DNA from: Planctomycetaceae bacterium
Lineage (GTDB): Bacteria; Planctomycetota; Planctomycetia; Pirellulales; Pirellulaceae
Direction of reading: 5' to 3'
DNA length: 64,000 nucleotides
Assembly: GCA_002709225.1 (NCBI GenBank)
Contig: PAQH01000046.1
Span: forward strand, 1-64,000
Positions 19,639 through 28,272 of the stretch are shown here, one piece after another. How positions within the stretch are numbered: the stretch's first letter is position 1; every line of letters starts with the position of its first letter. Both the position numbers and the translations under genes were made by a program. The notes beneath the pieces were generated by a model. It was not told the origin of the DNA, did not search any database, and saw only the letters and a program-made list of their open reading frames with translations.

Positions 19639-22600
19639 ATGAGTATTTGGGAACTGATCTGGGAACGACTGGGCTTGCTGTTCAGCGCCCTTGGTACGCT
19701 TTTTTCCCGCCTGCTGACTCGATTCATCGGCACCGACAATGCGCGCCAACTGCGACGACTCGAAGATAAAGTTGCCGCCATCAATGCCTTAGAACCAGGT
19801 CTTCAGCAGCTGTCCGACGACGAACTGCAAGCGCAAACAACCAAGCTTCGAGAGCGGCTCCGCGCAGGAGAAACATTAGATGCGGTGCTCGTCGACGCAT
19901 TCGCGACGTGCCGCGAGGCGGGGCGCCGATTTCTCGAAATGCGTCACTACGATGTCCAGCTCGTAGGAGGAATGGTACTCCACTCCGGGAAGATCGCCGA
20001 GATGATCACCGGCGAAGGAAAAACTCTTGTCGCCACACTTCCCGCCTATCTCAACGCCTTAACGGAATCCGGTGTTCATGTCGTCACCGTAAACGACTAC
20101 CTCGCGCGTCGCGATATGGAATGGATGGGACCGATCTATCGCGGCCTCGGACTCACCGTTGGCGCAATTCAGAGCAACATGCCCGTTGAAGAGCGGCAAG
20201 AAGCCTATTCCTGTGACATCACGTACGGAACCAACAACGAATTCGGCTTCGACTACCTCCGTGATAACATGCGTCCGGCAGCACGCAACGATGATCGCTA
20301 CCCCAAACATCTGCAGCAATCGCAAGGCCCACTCCACTTTGCCATCGTCGATGAAGTTGACAATATCTTGATTGACGAAGCGAGAACTCCACTGATCATC
20401 AGCGGACCCGCTTTCAGCGACGTACGCCGTTATGCCGAAGCGGACACGATCGCACGCAAACTGAAGCCAGGCGAAGACTTCGTTGTCAACGAGAAAGACC
20501 ACACGGCCCACCTTACCGACGCCGGGATTCGCGCCGCGGAAAAGCTTGCCGGAGTTGAAAGCTTCTACACCGCGGGCAACATGGACTGGCCGCACCTGAT
20601 TGACAACTCTCTCAAGGCGCACCATCTCTATCAACGCGATGTCAAGTACGTCGTCAAAGAAGGGCGGGTCGTAATTGTGGACGACCACACGGGGCGTCTT
20701 CAGGAAGGCCGGCAATGGAGCGATGGCCTGCATCAAGCCATCGAGGCGAAAGAACGCGTCAAAATCAAAGAGGAAACACAGACTCTGGCCACCATTACCC
20801 TGCAGAATTTTTTCAAGCTGTACGACAGATGCTGTGGGATGACGGGTACAGCGATGACGGAAGCAGAGGAATTCGCCAAGATTTATGGCCTTGACACCAT
20901 CGAAATCCCTCCGAACCGTGAGCTGCAGCGGAAGGAACACGCCGACAAAATCTACAGCACCGAAAAGCAAAAATTCCTGGCGGTCGCCAATGAGATTGAA
21001 GAGTTCCACAAATGGGATGTGGTGAGAACCGACAAAGAGTTTTACGTCGGTTCCATTGTCTCGGAAAATGCCAGCGAGCTTGAGTTTAGATGCCGCAACG
21101 AAAAAAAGAACATCACGATCACGCGTTCTGACAAGGTCCAGGTTCAGCGCAAGGGTCGCCCGGTGCTGGTCGGTACCGTTTCGATTGAGAAGAGTGAGCG
21201 GATTTCCAAGATGCTCGATCAGCGTGGGATTCCGCATGAAGTTTTGAATGCCAAATTCCACGAACGCGAGGCCGACATTGTCGCCCAAGCCGGGCGATTA
21301 TTTGCCGTCACAATCGCTACCAACATGGCCGGTCGCGGGACAGATATCATCCTCGGTGGAAATGCGGAAACCATGGCCTGGTCCTCACTTCAACACCGTT
21401 ACGAGACTCGGTTGGACGTACCTCCCGAAGAATTCGAATCACTTGTAAACGAGATCGATGAACGCGAAGGTCTGAAAGAAGCCGGCGAACAAGTCAAAGA
21501 ACTTGGTGGCCTCCATGTCATCGGGACCGAACGGCACGAGGCTCGCCGCATTGACCTGCAATTGCGCGGACGCACGGGACGCCAAGGCGACCCCGGAAGC
21601 AGCCAGTTCTTCCTTTCGTTGGAAGATGATCTGATGCGGATTTTTGCCGGCGAATGGGTTAAGAAAATCCTTACCAACATGGGCTGGGAAGAAGACCAGC
21701 CGATTGAAAGCCCGATGGTAAGTCGCCGCATTGCTAAGGCGCAGAAAAAGGTCGAAGAGCGTCATTTCGACGCGCGTAAAAACCTCCTTGAGTACGACGA
21801 GGTCATGGACGAGCAGCGCAAACGCGTGTACCAGTACCGACAGCGCATTCTGGACGGCGTCAATTGCCGCAACCTCATCGTCGATGCGATTCACGAACAA
21901 GTCGATCAACACCTCACAAAATTCCTGGCGCCTGACTATGGCTCTCAATCCTTCGCCAGTTGGGCCAGCCATGCATTGTCCGGATCCGACGAAATCTTGT
22001 TCGAGGACAATAGTTTCCATGACATGGAATTCAAGGATGCCGTTGATTATGCGATTGACTCCGCCAAACGCAAAGCAGAAACAAGCGTGCTGGATGCGTT
22101 AGACGAGAACCTTCCTTACGAAGTCGATGAAAGTGACTGGAACTGGACAGCCCTTGCCAAGACGGCGAACCAACGATGGGGACTTAGCCTGCGTGACCGC
22201 GACCTAAAAAAGGTCGGACGCGACAACGTGGCTGACTTATTGATCAAACAAGCATCCGAAGCCATCGACAAAGTCGATTTATCTGATGGCAAGGTTTTTC
22301 TCGAAAAACAATTCGGCCTGAGAACTATACAGGCGTGGTTGAAAGGTAAGTTCGGGCTCGAGGTCGGTCTTGAGGATGTTCAGGAATTGGACTCGTCCAC
22401 ACTCAAAGCGAAAATCCGCGAACTGGCCACCTCCGCCTATAACACGAAGGAAGCCGAGTATCCGGTGATGGTCGGATTGATGAGATACTCAACCAATTCC
22501 GGTAGCTCACGACTCGAACGTGAACCGCTGGTCGGTTGGGCGCAAGAACGCCTTTCTGCCGATATCACACTCGATGACCTCAAGAGCAAGCAACGCGAAG

Positions 22601-23340
22601 AGATCCGCAACGTGCTGTTCAACTGTAGCGTCCAGTCACAACAACGCTCATTCGAGATACAAGAGGACGCCAATCAACTGTTGGACAAATTGTTTGGCCC
22701 TGCGGACTCCAGCACACAGAGCGACTCAATCTCGTCCTCCGAAATCGAGTCCCGCCGCGCGGAAGCTGCCACCTGGCTAGACACCACACTCAATGCCACA
22801 CTGGATCTGCCCGCTACGCAGAGAATCGATCGTGGTACGCTGCAGCGCGAAATCGATAACGCCATCGAAGCTCGTTACCATCCCGAAATGCGGCGGATGG
22901 AACGACTTCTTTTGCTGGACTTGGTCGATGCGGCCTGGAAAGACCACCTCCTCGCAATGGATCACCTGCGCAGCTCGATCGGTCTGGCCGGCTATGCCCA
23001 GAAGGACCCCAAAGTCGAATATAAACGCGAGGGAATGGAATTCTTCAATCGCATGTGGCTCTCTCTAGGTGAACGCATTACCGACATGATTTTCCGTATG
23101 GAAGAGTTTCCAGAGGATTTCGTCGGTTCGACCTGGGTCGGGTCATCGGAAGAGCATAAGCAAGCCTCATCCGCCGTTCAACACGATGGTTCTAGTGAAT
23201 CTGCAAACGACGGCGCCGAGCCGGAACGTCTGAAGCCAATCCGTAAACGCGGTGTTCAAATACGCCGCAACGACCCGTGCCATTGCGGCAGCGGCAAGAA
23301 ATACAAAGCCTGTTGCCTACGCAAGGATGCTGTCGCCTGA
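19639..23340 (+). CDS. secA: Preprotein translocase ATPase SecA, enlarged form
   Basis: The SecA motor drives preproteins through SecYEG. It is 1233 residues, against about 800-900 in most bacteria. Marks are Walker A MITGEGKTLVATLPAYLNAL, HVVTVNDYLARRDMEWMGPIY, Walker B FAIVDEVDNILIDEARTPLI, TNMAGRGTDIILGG, GGLHVIGTERHEARRIDLQL and the C-terminal zinc motif RRNDPCHCGSGKKYKACC, which binds SecB/ribosomes. Two insertions stand out: about 45 residues at 458-505 in the second nucleotide-binding fold, and about 215 extra residues within 716-1096, between the LLEYDEVMDEQ and AAWKDHLLAMDHLR motifs. The ATG at 19639 is preceded by GAAGGA. It appears monocistronic. Confidence 0.97.
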   Translation: MSIWELIWERLGLLFSALGTLFSRLLTRFIGTDNARQLRRLEDKVAAINALEPGLQQLSDDELQAQTTKLRERLRAGETLDAVLVDAFATCREAGRRFLEMRHYDVQLVGGMVLHSGKIAEMITGEGKTLVATLPAYLNALTESGVHVVTVNDYLARRDMEWMGPIYRGLGLTVGAIQSNMPVEERQEAYSCDITYGTNNEFGFDYLRDNMRPAARNDDRYPKHLQQSQGPLHFAIVDEVDNILIDEARTPLIISGPAFSDVRRYAEADTIARKLKPGEDFVVNEKDHTAHLTDAGIRAAEKLAGVESFYTAGNMDWPHLIDNSLKAHHLYQRDVKYVVKEGRVVIVDDHTGRLQEGRQWSDGLHQAIEAKERVKIKEETQTLATITLQNFFKLYDRCCGMTGTAMTEAEEFAKIYGLDTIEIPPNRELQRKEHADKIYSTEKQKFLAVANEIEEFHKWDVVRTDKEFYVGSIVSENASELEFRCRNEKKNITITRSDKVQVQRKGRPVLVGTVSIEKSERISKMLDQRGIPHEVLNAKFHEREADIVAQAGRLFAVTIATNMAGRGTDIILGGNAETMAWSSLQHRYETRLDVPPEEFESLVNEIDEREGLKEAGEQVKELGGLHVIGTERHEARRIDLQLRGRTGRQGDPGSSQFFLSLEDDLMRIFAGEWVKKILTNMGWEEDQPIESPMVSRRIAKAQKKVEERHFDARKNLLEYDEVMDEQRKRVYQYRQRILDGVNCRNLIVDAIHEQVDQHLTKFLAPDYGSQSFASWASHALSGSDEILFEDNSFHDMEFKDAVDYAIDSAKRKAETSVLDALDENLPYEVDESDWNWTALAKTANQRWGLSLRDRDLKKVGRDNVADLLIKQASEAIDKVDLSDGKVFLEKQFGLRTIQAWLKGKFGLEVGLEDVQELDSSTLKAKIRELATSAYNTKEAEYPVMVGLMRYSTNSGSSRLEREPLVGWAQERLSADITLDDLKSKQREEIRNVLFNCSVQSQQRSFEIQEDANQLLDKLFGPADSSTQSDSISSSEIESRRAEAATWLDTTLNATLDLPATQRIDRGTLQREIDNAIEARYHPEMRRMERLLLLDLVDAAWKDHLLAMDHLRSSIGLAGYAQKDPKVEYKREGMEFFNRMWLSLGERITDMIFRMEEFPEDFVGSTWVGSSEEHKQASSAVQHDGSSESANDGAEPERLKPIRKRGVQIRRNDPCHCGSGKKYKACCLRKDAVA

Positions 23341-23541
23341 ACGCAGCCTGCTTGTGATCGGTTCTGGCGCGGTGATGACAAAGGGGTTGCGGCGGTCTTC
23401 AACTCGCTGACAAGGCTTCTCCGGAATCGTCGCAGCACACTTTTTATTGCACAGCCTATGTGGCAGCCGTTCACAGCCACCGCCTCGCCGCCGCTTTAAA
23501 TCGTGGTTCGTATTCCGAGCTTCCACCAACTAGTAGACGTA

Positions 23542-24894
23542 ATGACCACAGCACAAGATCAACTTCACGAATGGGATCGGCAGCACGTCTGGCACGCATT
23601 TACACAGATGGCCGAATACACCCCGTTCATCATCGAACGTGCGAATGGATGCACGCTCTACGACCTTGACGGCCGATCGTACCTGGACGGTGTCAGCAGC
23701 CTCTGGTGCAATGTCCACGGACACAACCACCCACGCATCAATCAGGCTATTCGCGACCAATTGGACGAGGTCTCGCACGTAACTTCTCTCGGCGCATCAA
23801 ACCCTACAACGATTCGCCTGGCCCGCCGACTGGTGGAAAAATCGCCAGCGGGGCTGGAGCATGTATTTTTTGCCAGCGATGGAGCAGCGGCCATCGAAGT
23901 CGCACTCAAGATTGCCTTTCAGTACTGGCAACAACGGACCGATCCCAAACCCCAAAAAACACGTTATCTCGCGTTCCAGCAAGCTTACCACGGAGACACT
24001 CTGGGCAGCGTCAGCGTGGGCGGAGTGGACCGATTCCACAACATGTTTCACCCTTTGCTTTTTGACGTCGTGCGGGCTCCCATCCCAGATCAGTTCCACC
24101 GCCCCCAAGGAATCACACCACAAGGTGCCTGTGAATATTACCTGAAGGAAGTGGAGTCCCTACTGAAGATTCATCATCAACACCTGGCTGCAGTCATCAT
24201 CGAACCATTGATTCAAGCCGCAGCTGGAATGGTTTTCCATCCGGAGGGATTCTATCGAGGATTGCGCGGCTTAACCCGGCGTTACGACGTGTTACTGATT
24301 GCTGATGAAGTGGCCGTCGGCTGGGGAAAGACTGGAACACTATTCGCTTCAGAACAGGAACAAGTCTGCCCTGACCTGCTCTGTCTGGGAAAAGGCCTCG
24401 CCGGAGGATATCTGCCGCTGTCAGCGACACTGGCAACTACGCCACTATGGGAAGCATTCCTGGGATCACATACGGACTCGCGAACTTTTTTCCACGGCCA
24501 CACCTTTAGTGGAAACCCACTTGGAGCCGCAGCTGCTTTGGCAACACTGGAGGTCTTCGACGAAGAAAACACCCTCCAGAATCTCCCGGCAAAAGCACAA
24601 TTGCTATCGAAATGTCTCGCCCCGCTCGCTTCTCACTCGCACGTGGGAGATATACGTCAGCGAGGATTGATCGTCGCCATTGAATTGGTCCAGGACCGTG
24701 AGCTTGGCAAACCGTTCGTCTGGTCGGAACGTCGTGGTCAGCGTGTTTGCGATTTCGCTTTACAACGTGGTATCTGGCTGCGTCCCTTGGGAGATGTGGT
24801 CGTCGTCATGCCTCCGCTCGCCATTCAGCCGGACGAACTCCAGCAAATTGCCGATGCCGTCCGTGCCGGCATTGATCATGCTACTCGTACTTAG
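23542..24894 (+). CDS. bioA: Adenosylmethionine-8-amino-7-oxononanoate aminotransferase (BioA)
   Basis: A PLP-dependent class III aminotransferase of biotin synthesis that converts KAPA to DAPA using S-adenosylmethionine. It shows the BioA N-terminus (DRQHVWHAFTQM), DGVSSLWCNVHGH, FFASDGAAAIEVALKIAFQYW, YHGDTLGSVSVGG, the PLP aspartate in LLIADEVAVGWGKTG and the PLP lysine in LCLGKGLAGGYLPLSATL. The length of 450 residues is slightly above the usual 430. ATG 23542 was chosen because family similarity starts just after it; the frame is open to 23503. No other biotin genes are adjacent, so the pathway is scattered. Confidence 0.92.
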   Translation: MTTAQDQLHEWDRQHVWHAFTQMAEYTPFIIERANGCTLYDLDGRSYLDGVSSLWCNVHGHNHPRINQAIRDQLDEVSHVTSLGASNPTTIRLARRLVEKSPAGLEHVFFASDGAAAIEVALKIAFQYWQQRTDPKPQKTRYLAFQQAYHGDTLGSVSVGGVDRFHNMFHPLLFDVVRAPIPDQFHRPQGITPQGACEYYLKEVESLLKIHHQHLAAVIIEPLIQAAAGMVFHPEGFYRGLRGLTRRYDVLLIADEVAVGWGKTGTLFASEQEQVCPDLLCLGKGLAGGYLPLSATLATTPLWEAFLGSHTDSRTFFHGHTFSGNPLGAAAALATLEVFDEENTLQNLPAKAQLLSKCLAPLASHSHVGDIRQRGLIVAIELVQDRELGKPFVWSERRGQRVCDFALQRGIWLRPLGDVVVVMPPLAIQPDELQQIADAVRAGIDHATRT

Positions 24895-24937
24895 CCGACA
24901 GGCTTTACAGCGCGGAGCCGCTCAACCATACCGGCGA

Positions 24938-24965
24938 TTCACGGCAACAATTGGCGCGCTATAAT
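24938..24965 (+). promoter_or_regulatory. Candidate promoter of the beta-propeller gene
   Basis: A perfect TATAAT (24960-24965) is preceded 16 bases upstream by TTCACG (24938-24943, four of six matches to TTGACA). It would give a leader of nearly 60 bases for the gene at 25031. Confidence 0.4.
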
Positions 24966-25030
24966 GCACACGGCATGACTTGGTTCGCTCCCCGAATGCC
25001 ACCCTCGTTCCTCACACCCAGAGCCACACA

Positions 25031-26119
25031 ATGCAGAATACGACAGCTATTCCGTTTACGCGTCGGCGATTCCTGGCGGCCAGCGGCGCAGCCACACTGA
25101 CTGCACCGTGTGTAATCACGGCTGCAAAAGGCGAATCACCGTCAGTCGTGGGTGAGGGCGCACACCGTTTCCACGTCGACCATCACTGGGCCCAGCTACC
25201 CGATCGATTTCAGTGGCAAACCACTCACAACGTTGCCATTGATCGCGACCAGAACCTATACGTGATTCACGAGGGGGACCCGGCAAAAAAAGAACACCCC
25301 GCCATATTTGTGTTTGACCATACCGGCCGATACGTCCGGTCTTTTGGAAAACAGTTTCAAGGTGGTGGCCATGGTATCGAAGTGCGCGAAGAAGAAGGCG
25401 AGGAGTTCCTCTATGTCTGCGCCTACCAGCACCTCAAAACCTTTGCCAAGTTGAGCCTCACTGGTGAAGTCGTGTGGCAAAAGCACGCTCCACTCAAAGC
25501 GGGAGGCTACGCCCAGGGAGAAGCAAGCAATCCTCAAAAAATCTGGGGGCGAGACCGCTTCATGCCCACCAATTTTGCCTTCCTGCCTGACGGCGATTTC
25601 CTGCTTGCCGACGGGTACGGGTCCTGGCGAATCCACCGCTACGATCGAGATGGCAATTGGAAGTACACGTTCGGTGGTCCCGGTGAAAAGCCCGGACAAT
25701 TCAACCTGCCTCATGGCATCTGGTTTGATCAGCGCCCTGGGCGCGCGCCCCTCGTGGTCATCGCGGATCGCGCACATCACACGCTGCAATACGTCACGTT
25801 GGAAGGCACTCACATCGAAACACTCACCGGATTCGGACTCCCCGCGAATCTCGATACTCACGGGGAACTACTTCTCGTGCCGGAACTCTACGCGCGTGTT
25901 TCCCTGCTCGACAAAACCAATCAAGTGGTTGCCAGACTGGGCGATGATGTCCAACGCATCAAGAGCGACAACAAATTCACGATTCGGCAAGACGAAAAGA
26001 AATGGCGAGCGGGACGATTTATCCATCCGCATGACGCCTGTTTCGATAAGTCCGGCAACATCTTTGTGGCAGAGTGGGTAGCAACTGGCCGCATCACCCG
26101 CCTGCAGCGACTATCATAA
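25031..26119 (+). CDS. Exported NHL-type six-bladed beta-propeller protein with Tat signal
   Basis: A 362-residue protein. The N-terminus carries a twin-arginine signal (TRRRFLAASGAATLTAPCV), so it is probably exported folded. The rest shows repeated NHL-like blades: NVAIDRDQNLYVIHEG, IFVFDHTGRYVRSFG, FAFLPDGDFLLADGYGSWRIHRYDRDGNW, FGGPGEKPGQFNLPHGIW, IADRAHHTLQYVTLEG and CFDKSGNIFVAEWVATGRITRLQ. It resembles the peptidyl-glycine lyase/NHL propeller group, for which function in planctomycetes is not defined. Start ATG 25031 matches the Tat signal; the frame is open to 24980. A promoter-like TATAAT lies upstream. Confidence 0.82.
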   Translation: MQNTTAIPFTRRRFLAASGAATLTAPCVITAAKGESPSVVGEGAHRFHVDHHWAQLPDRFQWQTTHNVAIDRDQNLYVIHEGDPAKKEHPAIFVFDHTGRYVRSFGKQFQGGGHGIEVREEEGEEFLYVCAYQHLKTFAKLSLTGEVVWQKHAPLKAGGYAQGEASNPQKIWGRDRFMPTNFAFLPDGDFLLADGYGSWRIHRYDRDGNWKYTFGGPGEKPGQFNLPHGIWFDQRPGRAPLVVIADRAHHTLQYVTLEGTHIETLTGFGLPANLDTHGELLLVPELYARVSLLDKTNQVVARLGDDVQRIKSDNKFTIRQDEKKWRAGRFIHPHDACFDKSGNIFVAEWVATGRITRLQRLS

Positions 26120-26129
26120 CGAATCGACC

Positions 26130-26177
26130 TAGGCACGGTCCGGTTATCTCGACAGCTACCCTGCGAAGCTGTGCCTA
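26130..26177. terminator. Inverted repeat in convergent gap, possible terminator
   Basis: TAGGCAC (26130-26136) pairs with GTGCCTA (26171-26177), with an inner AGCT/AGCT pairing (26154-26157 with 26167-26170). It lies between the convergent propeller gene and response regulator gene. There is no T-run, so termination is only suggested. Confidence 0.35.
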
Positions 26178-26249
26178 CGCCCTCTTCTGCAGCAACTACG
26201 CGGACTTGCCATCGCCACGCGATGAGGTCCCGCAGAACCGGTTACCGCT

Positions 26250-26882
26250 TTAGACGAGACCTTTACGAACCGCCCAGACTGCCACTTGTGTACGGTCGGA
26301 CACGCCCACTTTCCGCAAGATGTGCTGGACGTGCTCCTTGACCGTTTCGTAGCTGATACTGAGAGCCTGCGCGATTTCTTTGTTGGTTAAACCAAGTGCC
26401 AATTGCCTCAGCACTTCACTTTCTCGCTGGGTCAGCGGCACTTCGACATCCGCATTCAGTCGCGGCGTCGCCAATGCTCCGGTAACACGCCGTAATTCGT
26501 CACGCGTCCAGACATCCTGGCCTGTTGCGGCCTTGCGAATCGCCTCCAGCAAATGTTCACGATCACACCCTTTGAGAAGATAGCCCGCTGCGCCTAAAGC
26601 AACGGCGCGTGCGATATAGGTGGGATTATCGTAGGTAGACAACAACAACACCGGAATCTCGGGATAATCCAACTTAACGCGCCCCAACGTGTTAAGCCCA
26701 TCACCATCCGGCATGCGAATATCCAGGAGCAAGACGTCAATCTTCTGCTCGGCGATCAACCGCAGCGTCTGCTCACCGCTCGAGGCTTCAGCAACCACCT
26801 CAATTTCCGTGCCCGTCACCAACGACCGCAAACCGCAGCGGACGACCTCATGATCGTCGGCAACTAACACTCGAATCGCCAT
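26250..26882 (-). CDS. NarL/FixJ-type response regulator
   Basis: A 210-residue two-component regulator. The receiver domain (about 1-120) has VLVADDHE with the acidic pocket, the phospho-acceptor Asp in VLLLDIRMPDGDG, the Ser/Thr of LLLSTYD and the Lys in GYLLKG. A LuxR-type helix-turn-helix follows (LTQRESEVLRQLALGLTNKEIAQALSISYETVKEHV). The frame extends to 26951, but ATG 26882 has AGAGG upstream and begins MAIRVLVADDH as expected. No histidine kinase is adjacent, so it is an orphan regulator here. Confidence 0.94.
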   Translation of the reverse strand: MAIRVLVADDHEVVRCGLRSLVTGTEIEVVAEASSGEQTLRLIAEQKIDVLLLDIRMPDGDGLNTLGRVKLDYPEIPVLLLSTYDNPTYIARAVALGAAGYLLKGCDREHLLEAIRKAATGQDVWTRDELRRVTGALATPRLNADVEVPLTQRESEVLRQLALGLTNKEIAQALSISYETVKEHVQHILRKVGVSDRTQVAVWAVRKGLV

Positions 26883-27123
26883 GACCCGGCCTCTTCGTTC
26901 AGTCGCATGATCGCCAAAATACTGGTGCACCTGCTCTACAGGAATGCTCATTCGTAATGTAACGAAAGCGGGACAATCTCACCACCGGAGAAGCGCGGAG
27001 GGCAGACACAATTGAGCTACACCGAACGCCTTTGGATTCCGAGAAACCGCGCGCGTTCCCATTGCACCAACGCGAGAACCGAGTGACTGCCGTAACCGCG
27101 ATGAGAACGACTCACCCTGACGT

Positions 27124-28047
27124 CTACTTGCCAAACAATTCACCGTAGACGTGCTCGATGTTCTCTTCACGTGTTTTCACATCGACACCAGTCCATTCCT
27201 CGTAGAACGGTAGATCGATCGTCTGTTTGATTTGTTGCAGCGTCTTCCCGCCGTCTCCCATCTTCTTGATAGCGGCGCGTAACTCAACAAAATACTTGCG
27301 TTGTGTCGCGATCAGCTCAATACCCGCGACTTCACCATGCCCCGCTGCGATCACCTTGGGGTCGAGTTCCTCCATCGCATTAAGTACCGTGATCCAACTC
27401 TCCGTGTCGCTATCTCCGGTGTAATTGAAGGCCCCATTCACACAGGCGTCACCACTGAACAGGATTCTTTGGCGAGGCAACCAAGCAACCGCGTCCCCGG
27501 CGGTGTGAGCATGTCCAAAATAGAGCAATTCCACTCGCATTTCTCCATCGTCGATGATCAACTTGCGAGGGAAATACAAGGCTGGCTTCTTGTAAGTAAG
27601 CGCACCATATTCATCTGGCTTTTCTTTCTGCGACTTCTGAAATCCCTCCAGTCCCTTGGTTTCAAAAAGTGGACCGCTGCGTTCAGAAGCAACCGCGATG
27701 GCTCCCTGTTCGGTATACCGCATGTTTCCGTCAGCATGGTCTCCGTGGTAATGCGTGTCGAAGACATACCGAATTGGCTTGTCCGTGATCTTGCGGATCT
27801 CCGCGATGACATTCGTTGCCTGATCCGGAAAATTCGCGTCAATCACTAGCACAAAGTCACGAAAGACAACCCAACCCTGGTTACAGCCAGTAAACTCCGG
27901 CTCCGTTTGCGCTTTACGGAAGTACACGCCAGGCGCCAACTTGTAGATCTTTGATTCCGCGGGCACAAACCAACCACTAGCCCAGCTGGCCAGCCCGATC
28001 ATCAACAACAGTCCCAAGCCCCACATCGCCCTGCGGTTCTGGCGCAT
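27124..28047 (-). CDS. Exported metallo-beta-lactamase-fold hydrolase
   Basis: A 307-residue protein. A hydrophobic N-terminus (about residues 8-27) anchors or exports it. The two-metal site is DTHYHGDHADGN (HxHxDH), with further ligands in ELLYFGHAHTAGDAV and IAAGHGEVAG, and ILFSGDACVNG supplying the bridging Asp. It resembles the glyoxalase II/MBL hydrolase branch often annotated as MBL fold metallo-hydrolase; a beta-lactamase or lactonase role cannot be inferred. SD AAGGAG precedes ATG 28047. It lies in a same-strand group with the flippase gene, with a 225-base gap, so it may have its own promoter. Confidence 0.88.
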   Translation of the reverse strand: MRQNRRAMWGLGLLLMIGLASWASGWFVPAESKIYKLAPGVYFRKAQTEPEFTGCNQGWVVFRDFVLVIDANFPDQATNVIAEIRKITDKPIRYVFDTHYHGDHADGNMRYTEQGAIAVASERSGPLFETKGLEGFQKSQKEKPDEYGALTYKKPALYFPRKLIIDDGEMRVELLYFGHAHTAGDAVAWLPRQRILFSGDACVNGAFNYTGDSDTESWITVLNAMEELDPKVIAAGHGEVAGIELIATQRKYFVELRAAIKKMGDGGKTLQQIKQTIDLPFYEEWTGVDVKTREENIEHVYGELFGK

Positions 28048-28272
28048 CGCACATACTCCTTGGCGTAATAACGTCAGCCTGCTTGAACAGACTCATCAGA
28101 TGGTCGAATTGATCACTCCAGTGGGCAACAACCGTTAAGGAATCAACAGCCCGCATTGGCTGCAGTTGCCATCTCGCTCCAGCGCATAAGTGTAACGCAT
28201 TCCGGGTGTTGTTGCGCGTCGTGGAGACACAAACGTCGCCATTCGGAATCTCGACACTCCACGTAACCCAAC

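Noticed and set aside
20059-21288. Minus-strand frame of 409 codons antisense to secA
   Set aside because: It is a shadow of the SecA reading frame, which has strong family motifs.
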